From the NCBI RefSeq assembly GCF_946479275.1, contig NZ_CAMLFE010000002.1, positions 286,482-350,481 of the forward strand: a DNA stretch of 64,000 nt, written 5' to 3'. The position numbers and the translations under genes are program-made. Source of the DNA: an uncultured Bartonella sp. GTDB taxonomy: Bacteria; Pseudomonadota; Alphaproteobacteria; Rhizobiales; Rhizobiaceae. Position 1 is the stretch's first letter; every line of letters starts with the position of its first letter. This document shows positions 37,982 to 47,144 of the stretch, in pieces. The notes under the pieces were generated by a model. The model had not been told where the DNA came from and made no database searches. It worked only from the letters and a program-made list of their open reading frames with translations.

Positions 37982-38829
37982 GATTGAACTTTCTTCGCGC
38001 GCAGACGTGCCGCGATAAAACCGTGTTTAGGGGCAAAGAAAAAACTCAAAGCAAATAGCAGTGCTTGCAGCAATACAATGACGCCGCCAGTCTGAGCATG
38101 AATAAGGTAACTTAAATAAACGCCGACAATGCTTGTAAGAACACCGATCACGACCGAAAGAATAATCAAACGCTCGAAACGGTCGGTCACCAGATAAGCA
38201 GTGGCTCCTGGAGTAACAACAAGACTGATGACCAGAAAGGCTCCTACCGTTTGCATGGCCGCAACTGTTGAAGCCGCAAGCAACGCAAAAAACAGGATTT
38301 TCAATCCTTTGGTGTTTATACCGATTGAACGGGCATGATTTTCGTCAAAGAAGGTCACCATCATATCTTTCCATTTGATGAAGAGTATAACGAGTGAAAT
38401 GATGCCGATCATTGCGAGCTGGAAAATATCTGTCGGGCTTACCGCCAGAATATTGCCGAGCACAATTGTATCAATGCTCACTGCCATCGGTTTTAAAGAT
38501 TTCATAAACAACCCGAGTGCGAAAAAGGACGAAAAAATGAGACCTATGATGGTGTCTTCTTTCAATTTCGTTCGCTCGTTGAAAAACAGCATGGCGGTGG
38601 CCGCAAGCCCACCCGAGAAAAAAGCGCCCAACGAAAACGGTAAGCCCAACATATAAGCACCGGCAACACCGGGCACAATCGAATGGGAAAGTGCATCGCC
38701 AATCAACGACCAACCTTTAAGCATCAAAAATGCCGAAAGAAATGCGCAAACACAACCAACCAATGCGGAAACCCACATCGCGTTTATCATAAAATCATAA
38801 GAAAAAGGTTCCAGAAGCTGGTCTATCAT
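37978..38829 (-). CDS. sitC: Mn/Fe ABC transporter permease SitC
   Basis: First membrane subunit of the metal importer. It has 283 residues and is a paralogue of the next gene. It shows AFLMLKGWSLIGDALSHSIVPGVAGAYM near 33-60, SLVVTPGATAYLVTDRFERL in the second half, and about eight hydrophobic segments. The C-terminus is basic (AARLRAKKVQS). It overlaps both neighbours by 4 bp, so it is co-translated with sitB and sitD. Confidence 0.93.
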   Translation of the reverse strand: MIDQLLEPFSYDFMINAMWVSALVGCVCAFLSAFLMLKGWSLIGDALSHSIVPGVAGAYMLGLPFSLGAFFSGGLAATAMLFFNERTKLKEDTIIGLIFSSFFALGLFMKSLKPMAVSIDTIVLGNILAVSPTDIFQLAMIGIISLVILFIKWKDMMVTFFDENHARSIGINTKGLKILFFALLAASTVAAMQTVGAFLVISLVVTPGATAYLVTDRFERLIILSVVIGVLTSIVGVYLSYLIHAQTGGVIVLLQALLFALSFFFAPKHGFIAARLRAKKVQS

Positions 38830-39659
38830 TGTGGCAACGTCTTTTGCTGATAAGGAGAAAGCACAAGCGGGTCTTCATCATCGCTGACGACATCAACTCC
38901 GGTTAATGTTTGTTCGTGGCTGACCACCTGATGTCTTAATGCACCACCAAATGTTTTAGTGAGATTTTCTTCAGTGAAAATTTCGGATGTCGGCCCATAT
39001 CCCAGAACCGTCCCTTTTATCAAAACGGTGCGATCGCAAAATTCGGGTACAGAGCCAAGATTGTGTGTGGAAACCAGCATAACCGCGCCGCTTTTGCGCA
39101 TTTCTTTAAGCAATGCGATAATCTGGGCTTCGGTTTTGACATCAACTCCGGTAAAAGGTTCATCAAGTAAAATGACCTTTGCTTCCTGCGCTATCGCGCG
39201 CGCAAGAAAAACGCGCTTTTTTTGGCCACCGGACAATTCACCGATCTGGCGCTTGCGAAAGGAAAGCATATTTACCCGCTGTAATGCATCTGTCACGGCG
39301 GCATAATCGACATCTTTGGGCTGACGCAAAAAATTCATGTGGCCATAACGGCCCATCATGACAACATCTTCGACAAGAACCGGAAAATTCCAATCGACAT
39401 CTTCCGATTGCGGCACATAAGCGACAAGATTTTTCTTCAGTGCATTGCGCACCGGCATATTGAAAATAGTAATGCTGCCGCGAGACAAACGCACAAATCC
39501 CATAATGGCTTTGAAAAGCGTCGACTTGCCGGAACCGTTGATACCGACCAATGCGGTAATGGAACCCGTTGGCGTTTCAAAACTTGAATCGCGAAGTGCC
39601 GTATGTCCGTTACGGTAGGTCACTGTAATGTGCGACGCCGAAATTCCCACTGTGTTCAT
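38826..39659 (-). CDS. sitB: Mn/Fe ABC transporter ATP-binding protein SitB
   Basis: ATPase that powers manganese/iron uptake. It has 277 residues. Walker A is GINGSGKST, the Q-loop is AYVPQSEDVDW (with the D/W pattern usual for metal-type ATPases), the signature is LSGGQKKRVFLARAIAQ, Walker B is VILLDEPFTGVD, and the H-loop is VSTHNLG. A C-terminal extension of ~35 residues follows the ABC core (HEQTLTGVDVVSDDEDP). Start and stop overlap sitA and sitC by 4 bp each. Confidence 0.95.
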   Translation of the reverse strand: MNTVGISASHITVTYRNGHTALRDSSFETPTGSITALVGINGSGKSTLFKAIMGFVRLSRGSITIFNMPVRNALKKNLVAYVPQSEDVDWNFPVLVEDVVMMGRYGHMNFLRQPKDVDYAAVTDALQRVNMLSFRKRQIGELSGGQKKRVFLARAIAQEAKVILLDEPFTGVDVKTEAQIIALLKEMRKSGAVMLVSTHNLGSVPEFCDRTVLIKGTVLGYGPTSEIFTEENLTKTFGGALRHQVVSHEQTLTGVDVVSDDEDPLVLSPYQQKTLPQ

Positions 39660-40576
39660 TTGGCTAGTCCTTTGGCAATGGTGGAGCTTGTGACTTTCAG
39701 AAGATCAATGTAAGTGGGAACAACGCCGTCAGCTTCGGAAAGCGAGTCAACATAAAGCACGCCGCCATATTTGGCACCGGTTTCACGAGCGACCTGTTTG
39801 GCCGGTGCATCCGAAATTGTGCTTTCCGAGAAAACGACTGGAATACCGTATTTTTTTACGGCATCAATGACATGTTTGACTTGTTGGGGCGTGCCTTGCT
39901 GATCGGCATTGATCGGCCACAGATAAAGCTCTTTCAAATTGAAATCACGGGCAAGATAGCTGAAGGCTCCTTCACTTGTCACCAACCAGCGCCGCTCTTC
40001 CGGCAAGCCTGAAAGTTCTTCCTTGATCGGATCAATCGTTGCTCTGATCTTGGCTTTGTATATTTCTGCATTTTGCTTGTAGGTTTCCGCATTCTCCGGA
40101 TCATATTTGACAAATGCATCGCGGATATTGTCGACATAGATCAAAGCAGATGTGGGCGACATCCATGCATGGGGGTTCGGTTTACCGTTATATGGCCCTT
40201 CATTAATGCTCATAGGCTCGACGCCGGTTGAAACAACAACACCGGGAACATCATGAATATTATCGAAAAATTTCTCGAACCATAATTCCAGATTCAATCC
40301 GTTCCACAAAATGAGATTGGCTCCTTGTGCCCGCATCAAATCTTGCGGTGTCGGCTGATATTCATGAATTTCTGCCCCTGGTTTGGTTATTGACTGAACC
40401 TCGGCTGCGTCACCGGCAACATTTTGTGCCATATCGGCAATAACCGTAAATGTCGTTACCGCCTTGAATTTTTGAGCGGCATGACCATCCACAATCGAAA
40501 AGAAACTCAAAGCCAGAACTGCGATTGCAGCTATGAATGTTTTGAGACCGACCTGTTGCAAAAAAGCAGGCTTCAT
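39656..40576 (-). CDS. sitA: Mn/Fe ABC transporter substrate-binding protein SitA
   Basis: Periplasmic cluster A-I metal-binding protein. From the ATG at 40576 it has 306 residues; a TTG two codons earlier is in frame. The signal peptide ends at about ...VDGHAA. Metal ligands of the family are visible: His in AEIHEYQPTPQDL, His in PNPHAWMSP, Glu in VTSEGAFSYLARDF and Asp in LYVDSLSE. The two-His/Glu/Asp set is that of Mn/Fe binders, whereas Zn binders of the family carry a third His and a His-rich loop, absent here. It heads the sitABCD operon behind two Mur-type palindromes and is divergent from an Irr-like regulator. Confidence 0.94.
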   Translation of the reverse strand: MKPAFLQQVGLKTFIAAIAVLALSFFSIVDGHAAQKFKAVTTFTVIADMAQNVAGDAAEVQSITKPGAEIHEYQPTPQDLMRAQGANLILWNGLNLELWFEKFFDNIHDVPGVVVSTGVEPMSINEGPYNGKPNPHAWMSPTSALIYVDNIRDAFVKYDPENAETYKQNAEIYKAKIRATIDPIKEELSGLPEERRWLVTSEGAFSYLARDFNLKELYLWPINADQQGTPQQVKHVIDAVKKYGIPVVFSESTISDAPAKQVARETGAKYGGVLYVDSLSEADGVVPTYIDLLKVTSSTIAKGLAK

Positions 40577-40605
40577 TTCCAAAAATCCTCTCAGTTATTT
40601 TTCTT

Positions 40606-40624
40606 ATTGCAAATGATTTGCAAT
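40606..40624. promoter_or_regulatory. Mur-type operator 1 (perfect 19-bp palindrome) before sitA
   Basis: ATTGCAAAT-G-ATTTGCAAT is a perfect 9-1-9 palindrome, 29 bp upstream of the sitA start codon. The TGCAAAT-n-ATTTGCA form matches the Mn-responsive Mur (Fur-type) boxes known before sitABCD in rhizobia and relatives. The regulator that binds it is inferred. Confidence 0.8.
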
Positions 40625-40660
40625 TTCTATATTGCGTAACAAATCATATCAATAATTGCA

Positions 40661-40679
40661 ACTGCAAACTATTTGCAAT
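40661..40679. promoter_or_regulatory. Mur-type operator 2 (imperfect palindrome) before the irr-like gene
   Basis: ACTGCAAAC-T-ATTTGCAAT keeps the right arm of operator 1 exactly and differs at two positions in the left arm. Centre-to-centre distance to operator 1 is 55 bp. It lies ~57 bp before the irr-like start, so both divergent promoters may be controlled together. Confidence 0.7.
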
Positions 40680-40736
40680 AAAGAAATCGCGAATTTTGAG
40701 CGTTTACTTATAACCAGTGACTGATAAGGAGCGTTT

Positions 40737-41243
40737 ATGTTGGATTTTACGGGACACATCCGTCCGGTCGTCAAGAGAACAAAAAAGTCAACCCCGATCC
40801 ATGATATATTGGAAAATTGCGGGCTTCGTGTCACACGCCAAAGAGTGGTTATTGCAAAATATATTTTTAGTAGGAAAAAATGCCTGATAGATGCAAACCG
40901 GCTTTATGAAGATATTGCATCTTCCGGTGAGGATATTTCCCTTGCGACAATCTACAATACCCTGCATCATTTTACCAAAGCAGGATTGGTAAGGCCGGTT
41001 GCATCTTCCGGACAAAAATCATTCTTTATGGCCAATTGTCGTAACAGCAGTTTCTTTCACTACGCGAGCGGAAAAGTCATTGCCCTTTACGGTCATGAGC
41101 CGGATGTACAAAAGCTCCCTCTTCCCCCTGAAGGCTTCGAAATAAGCCATATTGATGTTGCTATTCATCTTGTCAAAAAAACCGGTATCCCGAATGTTTC
41201 GGGAAAACCGGTTATGAAATCGGACGCCGTTCACGCCCGATAA
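40737..41243 (+). CDS. irr: Irr-like Fur-family regulator lacking the usual histidine cluster
   Basis: Irr is the haem-responsive iron regulator of Rhizobiales. This 168-residue protein begins at an ATG after AAGGAG. The Fur-type winged helix is visible (CGLRVTRQRVVIAKYIF; ISLATIYNTLHHFTKAGLVRPV). The C-terminal LPLPPEGFEISHIDVAIHLVKK is the block that marks Irr and not Fur/Mur/Zur. Where Irr usually has an HHH motif for haem and metal, this one reads NSSFFHYASGK (103-113), keeping a single His. There is no clear Cys-Pro haem motif; Cys28, Cys49 and Cys101 are the only cysteines. It is divergent from sitA across ~160 bp with two Mur-type sites. It may be an Irr paralogue with changed sensing. 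Family confident, function inferred. Confidence 0.75.
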   Translation: MLDFTGHIRPVVKRTKKSTPIHDILENCGLRVTRQRVVIAKYIFSRKKCLIDANRLYEDIASSGEDISLATIYNTLHHFTKAGLVRPVASSGQKSFFMANCRNSSFFHYASGKVIALYGHEPDVQKLPLPPEGFEISHIDVAIHLVKKTGIPNVSGKPVMKSDAVHAR

Positions 41244-41516
41244 TCAATCATCGACTTTTTGGCGAGTTATATTGCCCTGACGATCGATGTAGAGCTTGAG
41301 GCGCTGATTGTTTTTGTCAATTACTTCGGCTTTCCAGCCTTCGTGCTTTTCATCAAGCTCGCGAATTTTAAAACCGCTTTGTTCCAGTTTTGTGGTCAAA
41401 GCCGACCAGCTGATACGCGCTTTTTCTGCCGCGAAAGATGAGCTTGCAAAACCTACAAGGCCAAAAGTCGCAGTGGCAGCAGCAAGTGCAATCATGCGAA
41501 TTTTGTTCATTATCAT
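41244..41516 (-). CDS. PepSY-domain periplasmic protein
   Basis: A small exported protein with a single PepSY-like domain. It has 90 residues; either of two ATGs (41516 or 41510) may start it. The signal peptide ends near SSSFAA-EKA. The mature part reads SALTTKLEQSGFKIRELDEKHEGWKAEVIDKNNQRLKLYIDRQGNI, the usual PepSY pattern of a helix followed by beta strands with W-x-A/V and D-x-x-G. Its stop lies immediately beside that of the convergent irr-like gene. PepSY proteins are often inhibitors or metal-linked periplasmic factors; no role is shown here. Confidence 0.85.
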   Translation of the reverse strand: MIMNKIRMIALAAATATFGLVGFASSSFAAEKARISWSALTTKLEQSGFKIRELDEKHEGWKAEVIDKNNQRLKLYIDRQGNITRQKVDD

Positions 41517-42058
41517 ATCTTAATCCTCCATTCGTATTGTTGACCCGTTGTACCACCAGAAATTGTAGATAACTTTCGGTACCCGTTTATCGCATATGGT
41601 TTTTATTCCACCCGATACAAGGGCAAGGCGTCGCCACAATCTGTTTGCCAATCTTCCGGTTATTGGTCAAAAACGCAAAAAATTTTCGATCAATAAGAGC
41701 TTTCGCATTTGAATGACGCCGCCGGAAACAATTTTCCCGACCAACAAGCCTTGGATAATCTCGTTCCCGTTTAAAAAGAAGTTTTTAATCCCATCCGGCA
41801 TATCACCACTCGAATTTTGATAACCGGATTTAACAATCAAGGCTTTTCGTTTTTATCTATGTGCGTCAAAAAACATTTTCATACATGAAACGGCTTTTTT
41901 GCATAATCAAGCTTGGCCGACATTCGAACAAAATTTGTGTTTTTATTCAAATGTTACAGCAAAAACGGCTCCTTCGTTTTGATATAAAATCAAAGCTTTA
42001 CCCAGAGCTTGTAAAAAAACAGAAGTTCGCTTCTAAAAACCGCATATTACAGGACATA
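41517..42058. other. Gene-free spacer between the PepSY gene and upp
   Basis: About 540 bp. One plus-strand frame (41861-42082, 73 codons from GTG) is open but matches nothing I know and runs into the tandem repeat at 42059, so I do not call it. The promoter of the PepSY gene should lie near 41520-41580. Confidence 0.45.
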
Positions 42059-42102
42059 AACCAAGCATTTCTTGTGCTCTAACCAAGCATTTATTGTGTT
42101 CT
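42059..42102. repeat. 22-bp tandem repeat, two copies
   Basis: AACCAAGCATTTCTTGTGCTCT (42059-42080) is followed directly by AACCAAGCATTTATTGTGTTCT (42081-42102), with two differences. It lies ~70 bp downstream of the upp stop codon. Confidence 0.85.
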
Positions 42103-42169
42103 TTTTATGTTCTGCACGTGATACCTCACACGACCAACCTTTTGGTACTCGCTCGCTCTTTAACCAGCC

Positions 42170-42796
42170 CTATTTTGTGCCAAACATACGGTCACCTGCG
42201 TCGCCCAAACCGGGAAGAATGTAAGAAGCGGGATTAAGTGCCCGATCAACCGATGCTGTAAAAATATCAACATCGGGATGAGCCTTTTGCAACTGTTTGA
42301 TTCCCTGTTCAACACTTAATATGCACACAAACCGTATTTCTTTAGCGCCATGTTTTTTCAATTGTTCAATGGCTTTGACAGCGGAATTTCCGGTTGCAAG
42401 CATAGGATCGACCACAATAACCAACCGCTCCGAAATATCTTCGGGGGCTTTGAAATAATATTCGACCGCTTCAAGTGTATTATGGTCGCGGTAAAGGCCG
42501 ATATGACAAACGCGCGCAGACGGCAAAAGATCAAGCATGCCGAAAAGCAGCCCCTCGCCCGCTCTCAAAATCGAGGCAAGAACGAGTTTCTTGCCCTTGA
42601 GCATCGGTGCTTCCATCTCTTCCATTGGCGTTTCAATGTGAACGGTCTCAAGCTCCAGATCGCGCGTGACTTCATAGCCAAGCAAGAATGCTGTTTCCCG
42701 CACAAGCTGGCGAAATTCGGCAGTTGATGTTTCTTTGCGGCGCATCATTGTCAATTTATGTTGGACAAGAGGGTGGGAAACAATTGTTAAACCCAT
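42170..42796 (-). CDS. upp: Uracil phosphoribosyltransferase
   Basis: Salvages uracil to UMP with PRPP in the cytoplasm. The 208 residues match the family exactly. Visible are the N-terminal [15 protein letters not shown], the PRPP-binding loop [16 protein letters not shown] near 130-145, and the uracil-binding C-terminus ([18 protein letters not shown]). It is divergent from ubiE across ~160 bp and seems to be a single-gene unit. Confidence 0.97.
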   Translation of the reverse strand: MGLTIVSHPLVQHKLTMMRRKETSTAEFRQLVRETAFLLGYEVTRDLELETVHIETPMEEMEAPMLKGKKLVLASILRAGEGLLFGMLDLLPSARVCHIGLYRDHNTLEAVEYYFKAPEDISERLVIVVDPMLATGNSAVKAIEQLKKHGAKEIRFVCILSVEQGIKQLQKAHPDVDIFTASVDRALNPASYILPGLGDAGDRMFGTK

Positions 42797-42957
42797 GGGC
42801 TTTTCTCCTCATTACAGCATTCTATATGTCGTATAAAACCATTGAAGTGGAATGAAAAGGGCGAAGCTCGACTGGTCCTACTTTTTCATCAGAGCCCATT
42901 CCCTAAACGGATAAGTTAGGCTAGAAAAAGACGGGATAAATTTGAAAGGTCACAAAT

Positions 42958-43740
42958 ATGACTGCTGAGACAGAGCGCGTCGGCGCAAAAGGCGGGATGG
43001 AAGAAACATTCGGTTTCAAGAAGGTCGACGAATCGGAAAAACAGTCGATGGTCAACGGAGTTTTCCATTCTGTGGCCAAAAAATACGATATCATGAATGA
43101 TGTCATGTCGGTAGGCATGCACCGTCTGTGGAAAGATGCATTTGTTGCATGGCTTCACCCCTCGCATCTTGACGGTTATAAAGTTCTCGATGTGGCCGGC
43201 GGCACAGGTGACATTGCTTTCCGTATTGTCGAAGCTTCCGGTCGCCATGCCCATGCAACGGTTCTTGACATCAACAGTTCCATGCTGGAAGTCGGGCGCG
43301 AACGGGCAAAGAAAAACAGCCTCATGCCATATCTCGATTTTGTCGAGGCAAACGCCGAAAAACTCCCCTTTGAAGACAATACATTCGATGCCTACACGAT
43401 TGCATTTGGCATACGCAATGTTCCTCACATTGCCAAAGCGTTGTCGGAAGCCTACCGCGTTTTGAAGCCGGGTGGACGGTTTATGTGTCTGGAATTTTCG
43501 GAAGTTCAAATGCCGATTCTTGATAAACTCTACGACATATGGTCATTTGAGGGCATACCGCGCGTCGGCCAGATGATTGCCGGTGATAAAGAGTCTTACC
43601 GCTATCTTATCGAATCTATCCGCAAATTTCCCAAGCAGGAAGATTTTGCCGCAATGATCCGGACAGCCGGTTTTTCTCATGTGAGCTATCGTAATCTTAC
43701 CGGTGGCATTGCTGCGATGCACTCTGGCTGGAAGATCTGA
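42958..43740 (+). CDS. ubiE: Ubiquinone/menaquinone biosynthesis C-methyltransferase UbiE
   Basis: SAM-dependent C-methylation of the quinone ring precursor. It has 260 residues. UbiE signatures are [25 protein letters not shown] near 35-58, SAM-binding [15 protein letters not shown] near 76-90, and the second signature [20 protein letters not shown] near 165-185. In this lineage it most likely serves ubiquinone. The stop codon directly abuts the ubiB start, so the two form an operon. Confidence 0.96.
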   Translation: MTAETERVGAKGGMEETFGFKKVDESEKQSMVNGVFHSVAKKYDIMNDVMSVGMHRLWKDAFVAWLHPSHLDGYKVLDVAGGTGDIAFRIVEASGRHAHATVLDINSSMLEVGRERAKKNSLMPYLDFVEANAEKLPFEDNTFDAYTIAFGIRNVPHIAKALSEAYRVLKPGGRFMCLEFSEVQMPILDKLYDIWSFEGIPRVGQMIAGDKESYRYLIESIRKFPKQEDFAAMIRTAGFSHVSYRNLTGGIAAMHSGWKI

Positions 43741-45321
43741 ATGTCGAAACTTGCCGCATCCTTCCGTCTTTTACGTGTCGGCTTCATTCTGGCACGAGAA
43801 GGTGTGTTAAGCGCACTTCCAAGCGATGGATTACCTGCTACACTTGCATTTTTCCATCGTTTCGCCGGCTGGTTTGCCAGAAAAAGAAGTAAAAAAACCA
43901 ACCGGTCAGAAAATATGTCACGGGCAATGAACAAGCTTGGTCCATCCTATATCAAGCTTGGACAATTTCTTGCAACCCGTCCCGATATTGTCGGATCGGA
44001 AGTAGCAAAAGACTTGTCGAGCCTTCAGGATCACGTTGATACCTTTCCTCATGAACAAGCTATTGCCCAAATCGAAGGTTCGCTCGGCCGCAAAATAGAT
44101 GATCTTTTTGTCGAATTCGGTCCGGCTATTGCAGCCGCCTCGATGGCACAAGTTCACCCCGCAACCGTGCGGAACCCTGACGGGAGTCTGCGTAAAGTGG
44201 CCGTCAAAGTAATCCGCCCCGGTGTAAGGCGGCGTTTTGCCAAAGATCTTGAGGGATTTTACCTTGCTGCGGAAATGCAAGAACGCTATGTACCGGCAGC
44301 ACGGCGATTGAAGCCGGTCAGTGTTGTCGACACACTTGCACAGACGACAAAAATCGAGATGGATTTGCGTCTGGAAGCTGCGGCGCTTTCCGAAATTGCC
44401 GAAAATACAAGAAATGACAAAGGTTTTCGTGTTCCCACAGTCGATTGGGAGCGCACAGGACGTGATGTTCTGACGATGGAATGGATCGACGGCATCAAAA
44501 TGTCGGATATCGAGGGGCTTAAAGCCGCCGGTTTCGACCTTGATGCACTTGCTGTTACGCTCATGCAATCCTTCCTGAAACATACATTGCGTGATGGTTT
44601 TTTCCACGCGGATATGCATCCGGGCAATCTTTTTGTTGATAAAGATGGATGTATTGTCGCTGTCGATTTGGGCATTACCGGAAGGCTCGGCAAACAGGAA
44701 AAACGTTTTCTTGCTGAAATTTTATATGGCTTTATTACCCGCGATTACCGGCGTGTTGCCAATGTGCACTTTGAAGCGGGCTATGTGCCGCCCCATCAAA
44801 ATATGGAAAGCTTTGCCCAGGCTAACCGTGCCATTGGCGAACCGATTCACGGTCAATCGGCTGAAACAATTTCCATGGCCAAATTGTTGACCCTGCTTTT
44901 TGAAGTTACCGAACTTTTCGACATGCAAACACGGCCGGAATTATTGCTGCTACAAAAAACCATGGTGGTTGTGGAAGGTGTTTCCCGTTCGCTTAATCCC
45001 CATTTCAATATGTGGAAGGCTGCGGAACCGGTTGTAAAAGAATGGATCACAAAAAATTTGGGGCCTATCGGCATGGCGAAAGACTTGACAGAGGGGGCGC
45101 AATCGCTCCTTACTTTTGCCCGCAGAACGCCGGAACTTGTCCGCAGTGTTGAACGCATCCGGAGAGGGGCAGACAAGATGGCCGAAGATGGTCTTCATCT
45201 TGATGATGATACGCTGAAAAGATTTGCTCTGATGCAGGGAAAACAAAACCGGTTTGGCCGATATGCTATTGTTTTGATCGCTGTTTGTATGGTGATTATC
45301 ACTTACAAGCTTGTCATTTGA
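43741..45321 (+). CDS. ubiB: Ubiquinone biosynthesis regulatory kinase-like protein UbiB
   Basis: An atypical protein kinase-like ATPase of the ABC1/ADCK family needed for ubiquinone synthesis. It has 526 residues. The family motif KxGQ reads SYIKLGQFLATRPDIVG. The Ala-rich nucleotide loop is AAASMAQVHPA, the catalytic region HADMHPGNLFVD, and the DFG-like motif VDLGITGRLG. The end (about 505-525, YAIVLIAVCMVIITYKLVI) is a membrane anchor. It starts at the base following the ubiE stop, giving translational coupling. Confidence 0.96.
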   Translation: MSKLAASFRLLRVGFILAREGVLSALPSDGLPATLAFFHRFAGWFARKRSKKTNRSENMSRAMNKLGPSYIKLGQFLATRPDIVGSEVAKDLSSLQDHVDTFPHEQAIAQIEGSLGRKIDDLFVEFGPAIAAASMAQVHPATVRNPDGSLRKVAVKVIRPGVRRRFAKDLEGFYLAAEMQERYVPAARRLKPVSVVDTLAQTTKIEMDLRLEAAALSEIAENTRNDKGFRVPTVDWERTGRDVLTMEWIDGIKMSDIEGLKAAGFDLDALAVTLMQSFLKHTLRDGFFHADMHPGNLFVDKDGCIVAVDLGITGRLGKQEKRFLAEILYGFITRDYRRVANVHFEAGYVPPHQNMESFAQANRAIGEPIHGQSAETISMAKLLTLLFEVTELFDMQTRPELLLLQKTMVVVEGVSRSLNPHFNMWKAAEPVVKEWITKNLGPIGMAKDLTEGAQSLLTFARRTPELVRSVERIRRGADKMAEDGLHLDDDTLKRFALMQGKQNRFGRYAIVLIAVCMVIITYKLVI

Positions 45322-45608
45322 TGTTAAAAAATTTGGTCAATCTGACAAGTTTGTTATGTGGCTTTAAACCGTATTGCGGCTGGCGGCTTCCTGCTTGATC
45401 CAAAATAATGGGCGGTGTTTAATGTCACAGAGCAGAAATTCCCGCAATTCGACATTACAAGCTCCTGCTTGATCCCGAATATTGTTGATCGCGGTTAAAG
45501 TGAGACAAGGCAAGCGCTATAAAAGTTCAAAGCTGCCTCTCTTTTTGCGGCAGCATTGTGCTCTCTTACGAGATCAATAAAACAGAGTCCACACTTAACC
45601 CGAAATTG

Positions 45609-46862
45609 TCATTTTACGCCGAGTTCAACACCTTTTTTGGCTCTTGGCGTTCCCATATGATCTTTGAGCCAGCATTGCTTTCTTCTGGGGATGAACGAAA
45701 AAGCAATACACCGCTGATCTCCAATACATCCTATAAAACAGGAAAAATAATCCGTATTTTCGATGTAAGTATAATCACCACCCGTGATATCCATATTACT
45801 CAAAGCCATAAAATCGGTTATTTTTACGCTAGCCCTTTTGCTTGAGATAAAGGCTGCAGCGGCGTCTTTATTGCGAATAAGGGCAACAACATCATATTTC
45901 AGCATACAGGCATGGAGGCGTTTGTGGTAGGTCAGTGCCTGACAACGCCCGTCATTTTCGCACATTTGCAAGCAATTATCGTAACTCACATGTTTTGCAG
46001 ACCGGTAATCAAACCCGATGGCATCGTAATTATTTTGATTAATAAACGTTACAGTAGGCGGATTAACGGGTGGTACGTTGACGTTACCCTGCACGCTGGT
46101 AGGCGGATTTGATTGAGGCAATGGCTGGTTTAAGGTCTGATTGGCCTCGATGGTCGGCGTCGCGGCATAACACAAAATTTTATAAACCGAAGGCGTTGTT
46201 TTTTCGGTAATATCCGCAGTTGAAGGAACAGGTGCACCCTTATCATCATCGGCATAAGAGACTGTTAAACCTTGCGCTTCCATGAATATCGCCGCAACGC
46301 TTGCTCTCAGCGCGAAGTTGATATTTTGTGGCATAATTCCGGTCTTATCTTCAAAGTTCTTTGATAATTGCAATGTGGTAATACCAATTACATGACCATT
46401 TCTGTCGATCACCGGACCACCCGAATTCCCCGGTTGAACCGGCGTCGAGATTTGTAAGTAACGAGCATCATTTTCAAGACCCGAAAGGGCATTGACATTG
46501 CCGGTCGTCATTTTAATCGAATCCGATAAAATCCCGTTCAACGGAAATCCCAGTGCAATAATATCTTCCCCCAGGCGGATGACATCACGCCTTAAAAACA
46601 ATGTCTGTGTTTTTACTCCCGACGGTGCCTTTATCAACGCAAGATCATCGTGAGAATCCATACGGATATCTTCTGCTTGTCCCGTATTGCCGATTTCCAC
46701 GCGTTGGCATCCTCTAACAACATGTGCATTGGTCAATATCCAGCCGTCGTCAGTAACGGCAAACCCGCTCCCGTTAGAAGACGGCGCCTCAGCCCATGTT
46801 GCTTCACTCAACGTGGTCAATATCAATAAAAATGAAAGCAACCATGGAACAAAACAACGCAT
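45609..46862 (-). CDS. Secreted trypsin-like serine protease with two PAN/Apple-like modules
   Basis: Probable periplasmic or secreted protease. It has 417 residues with a signal peptide (about 1-24, cut near TWA-EAP). The N-terminal half is a trypsin/DegP-type domain with the triad His47 (TNAHVV), Asp73 (DDLALI) and Ser147 (PGNSGGPV). A Pro/Asn/Gln-rich linker (about 240-275) joins it to two similar C-terminal modules (about 280-345 and 350-417), each ~65 residues. Each has cysteines in the pattern C-xxx-C...C...C (NCLQMCENDGRCQALTY; SCFIGCIGDQRCIAFSF), which is the PAN/Apple pattern of protein- or sugar-binding domains. There is no PDZ domain. It is a lone gene. Substrate unknown; domain architecture is seen, function inferred. 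Confidence 0.85.
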   Translation of the reverse strand: MRCFVPWLLSFLLILTTLSEATWAEAPSSNGSGFAVTDDGWILTNAHVVRGCQRVEIGNTGQAEDIRMDSHDDLALIKAPSGVKTQTLFLRRDVIRLGEDIIALGFPLNGILSDSIKMTTGNVNALSGLENDARYLQISTPVQPGNSGGPVIDRNGHVIGITTLQLSKNFEDKTGIMPQNINFALRASVAAIFMEAQGLTVSYADDDKGAPVPSTADITEKTTPSVYKILCYAATPTIEANQTLNQPLPQSNPPTSVQGNVNVPPVNPPTVTFINQNNYDAIGFDYRSAKHVSYDNCLQMCENDGRCQALTYHKRLHACMLKYDVVALIRNKDAAAAFISSKRASVKITDFMALSNMDITGGDYTYIENTDYFSCFIGCIGDQRCIAFSFIPRRKQCWLKDHMGTPRAKKGVELGVK

Positions 46863-47144
46863 ATATTTTCCCCATATGGTGAATTATTCAATTACATCAT
46901 TATAATAGACAAGATCAGAGAGAATTTTATATATCAGATAAAAGACTTCACTCGTAAAATTTTAAACACCATTTTTATATTATAATTAATGGCACATAAT
47001 AAATTCAAAAACGGTAACGCATGAAAAACGAATGAAGAATAAAACAAATCCGGTTGATCCACTTGCCATGATTGTTTGAAAAGAATAAACCGGATGGTAT
47101 TTTGATTGCACTGATTGCATATTTTGTGGTTTGAAAGGTTTTCC

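Noticed and set aside
41861..42082. 73-codon plus-strand frame from GTG
   Set aside because: No recognisable family, no ribosome-binding site and it ends inside a tandem repeat.
45322..45608. Search for a tRNA or attachment site between ubiB and the protease gene
   Set aside because: No cloverleaf, direct repeat or integrase signal is visible.
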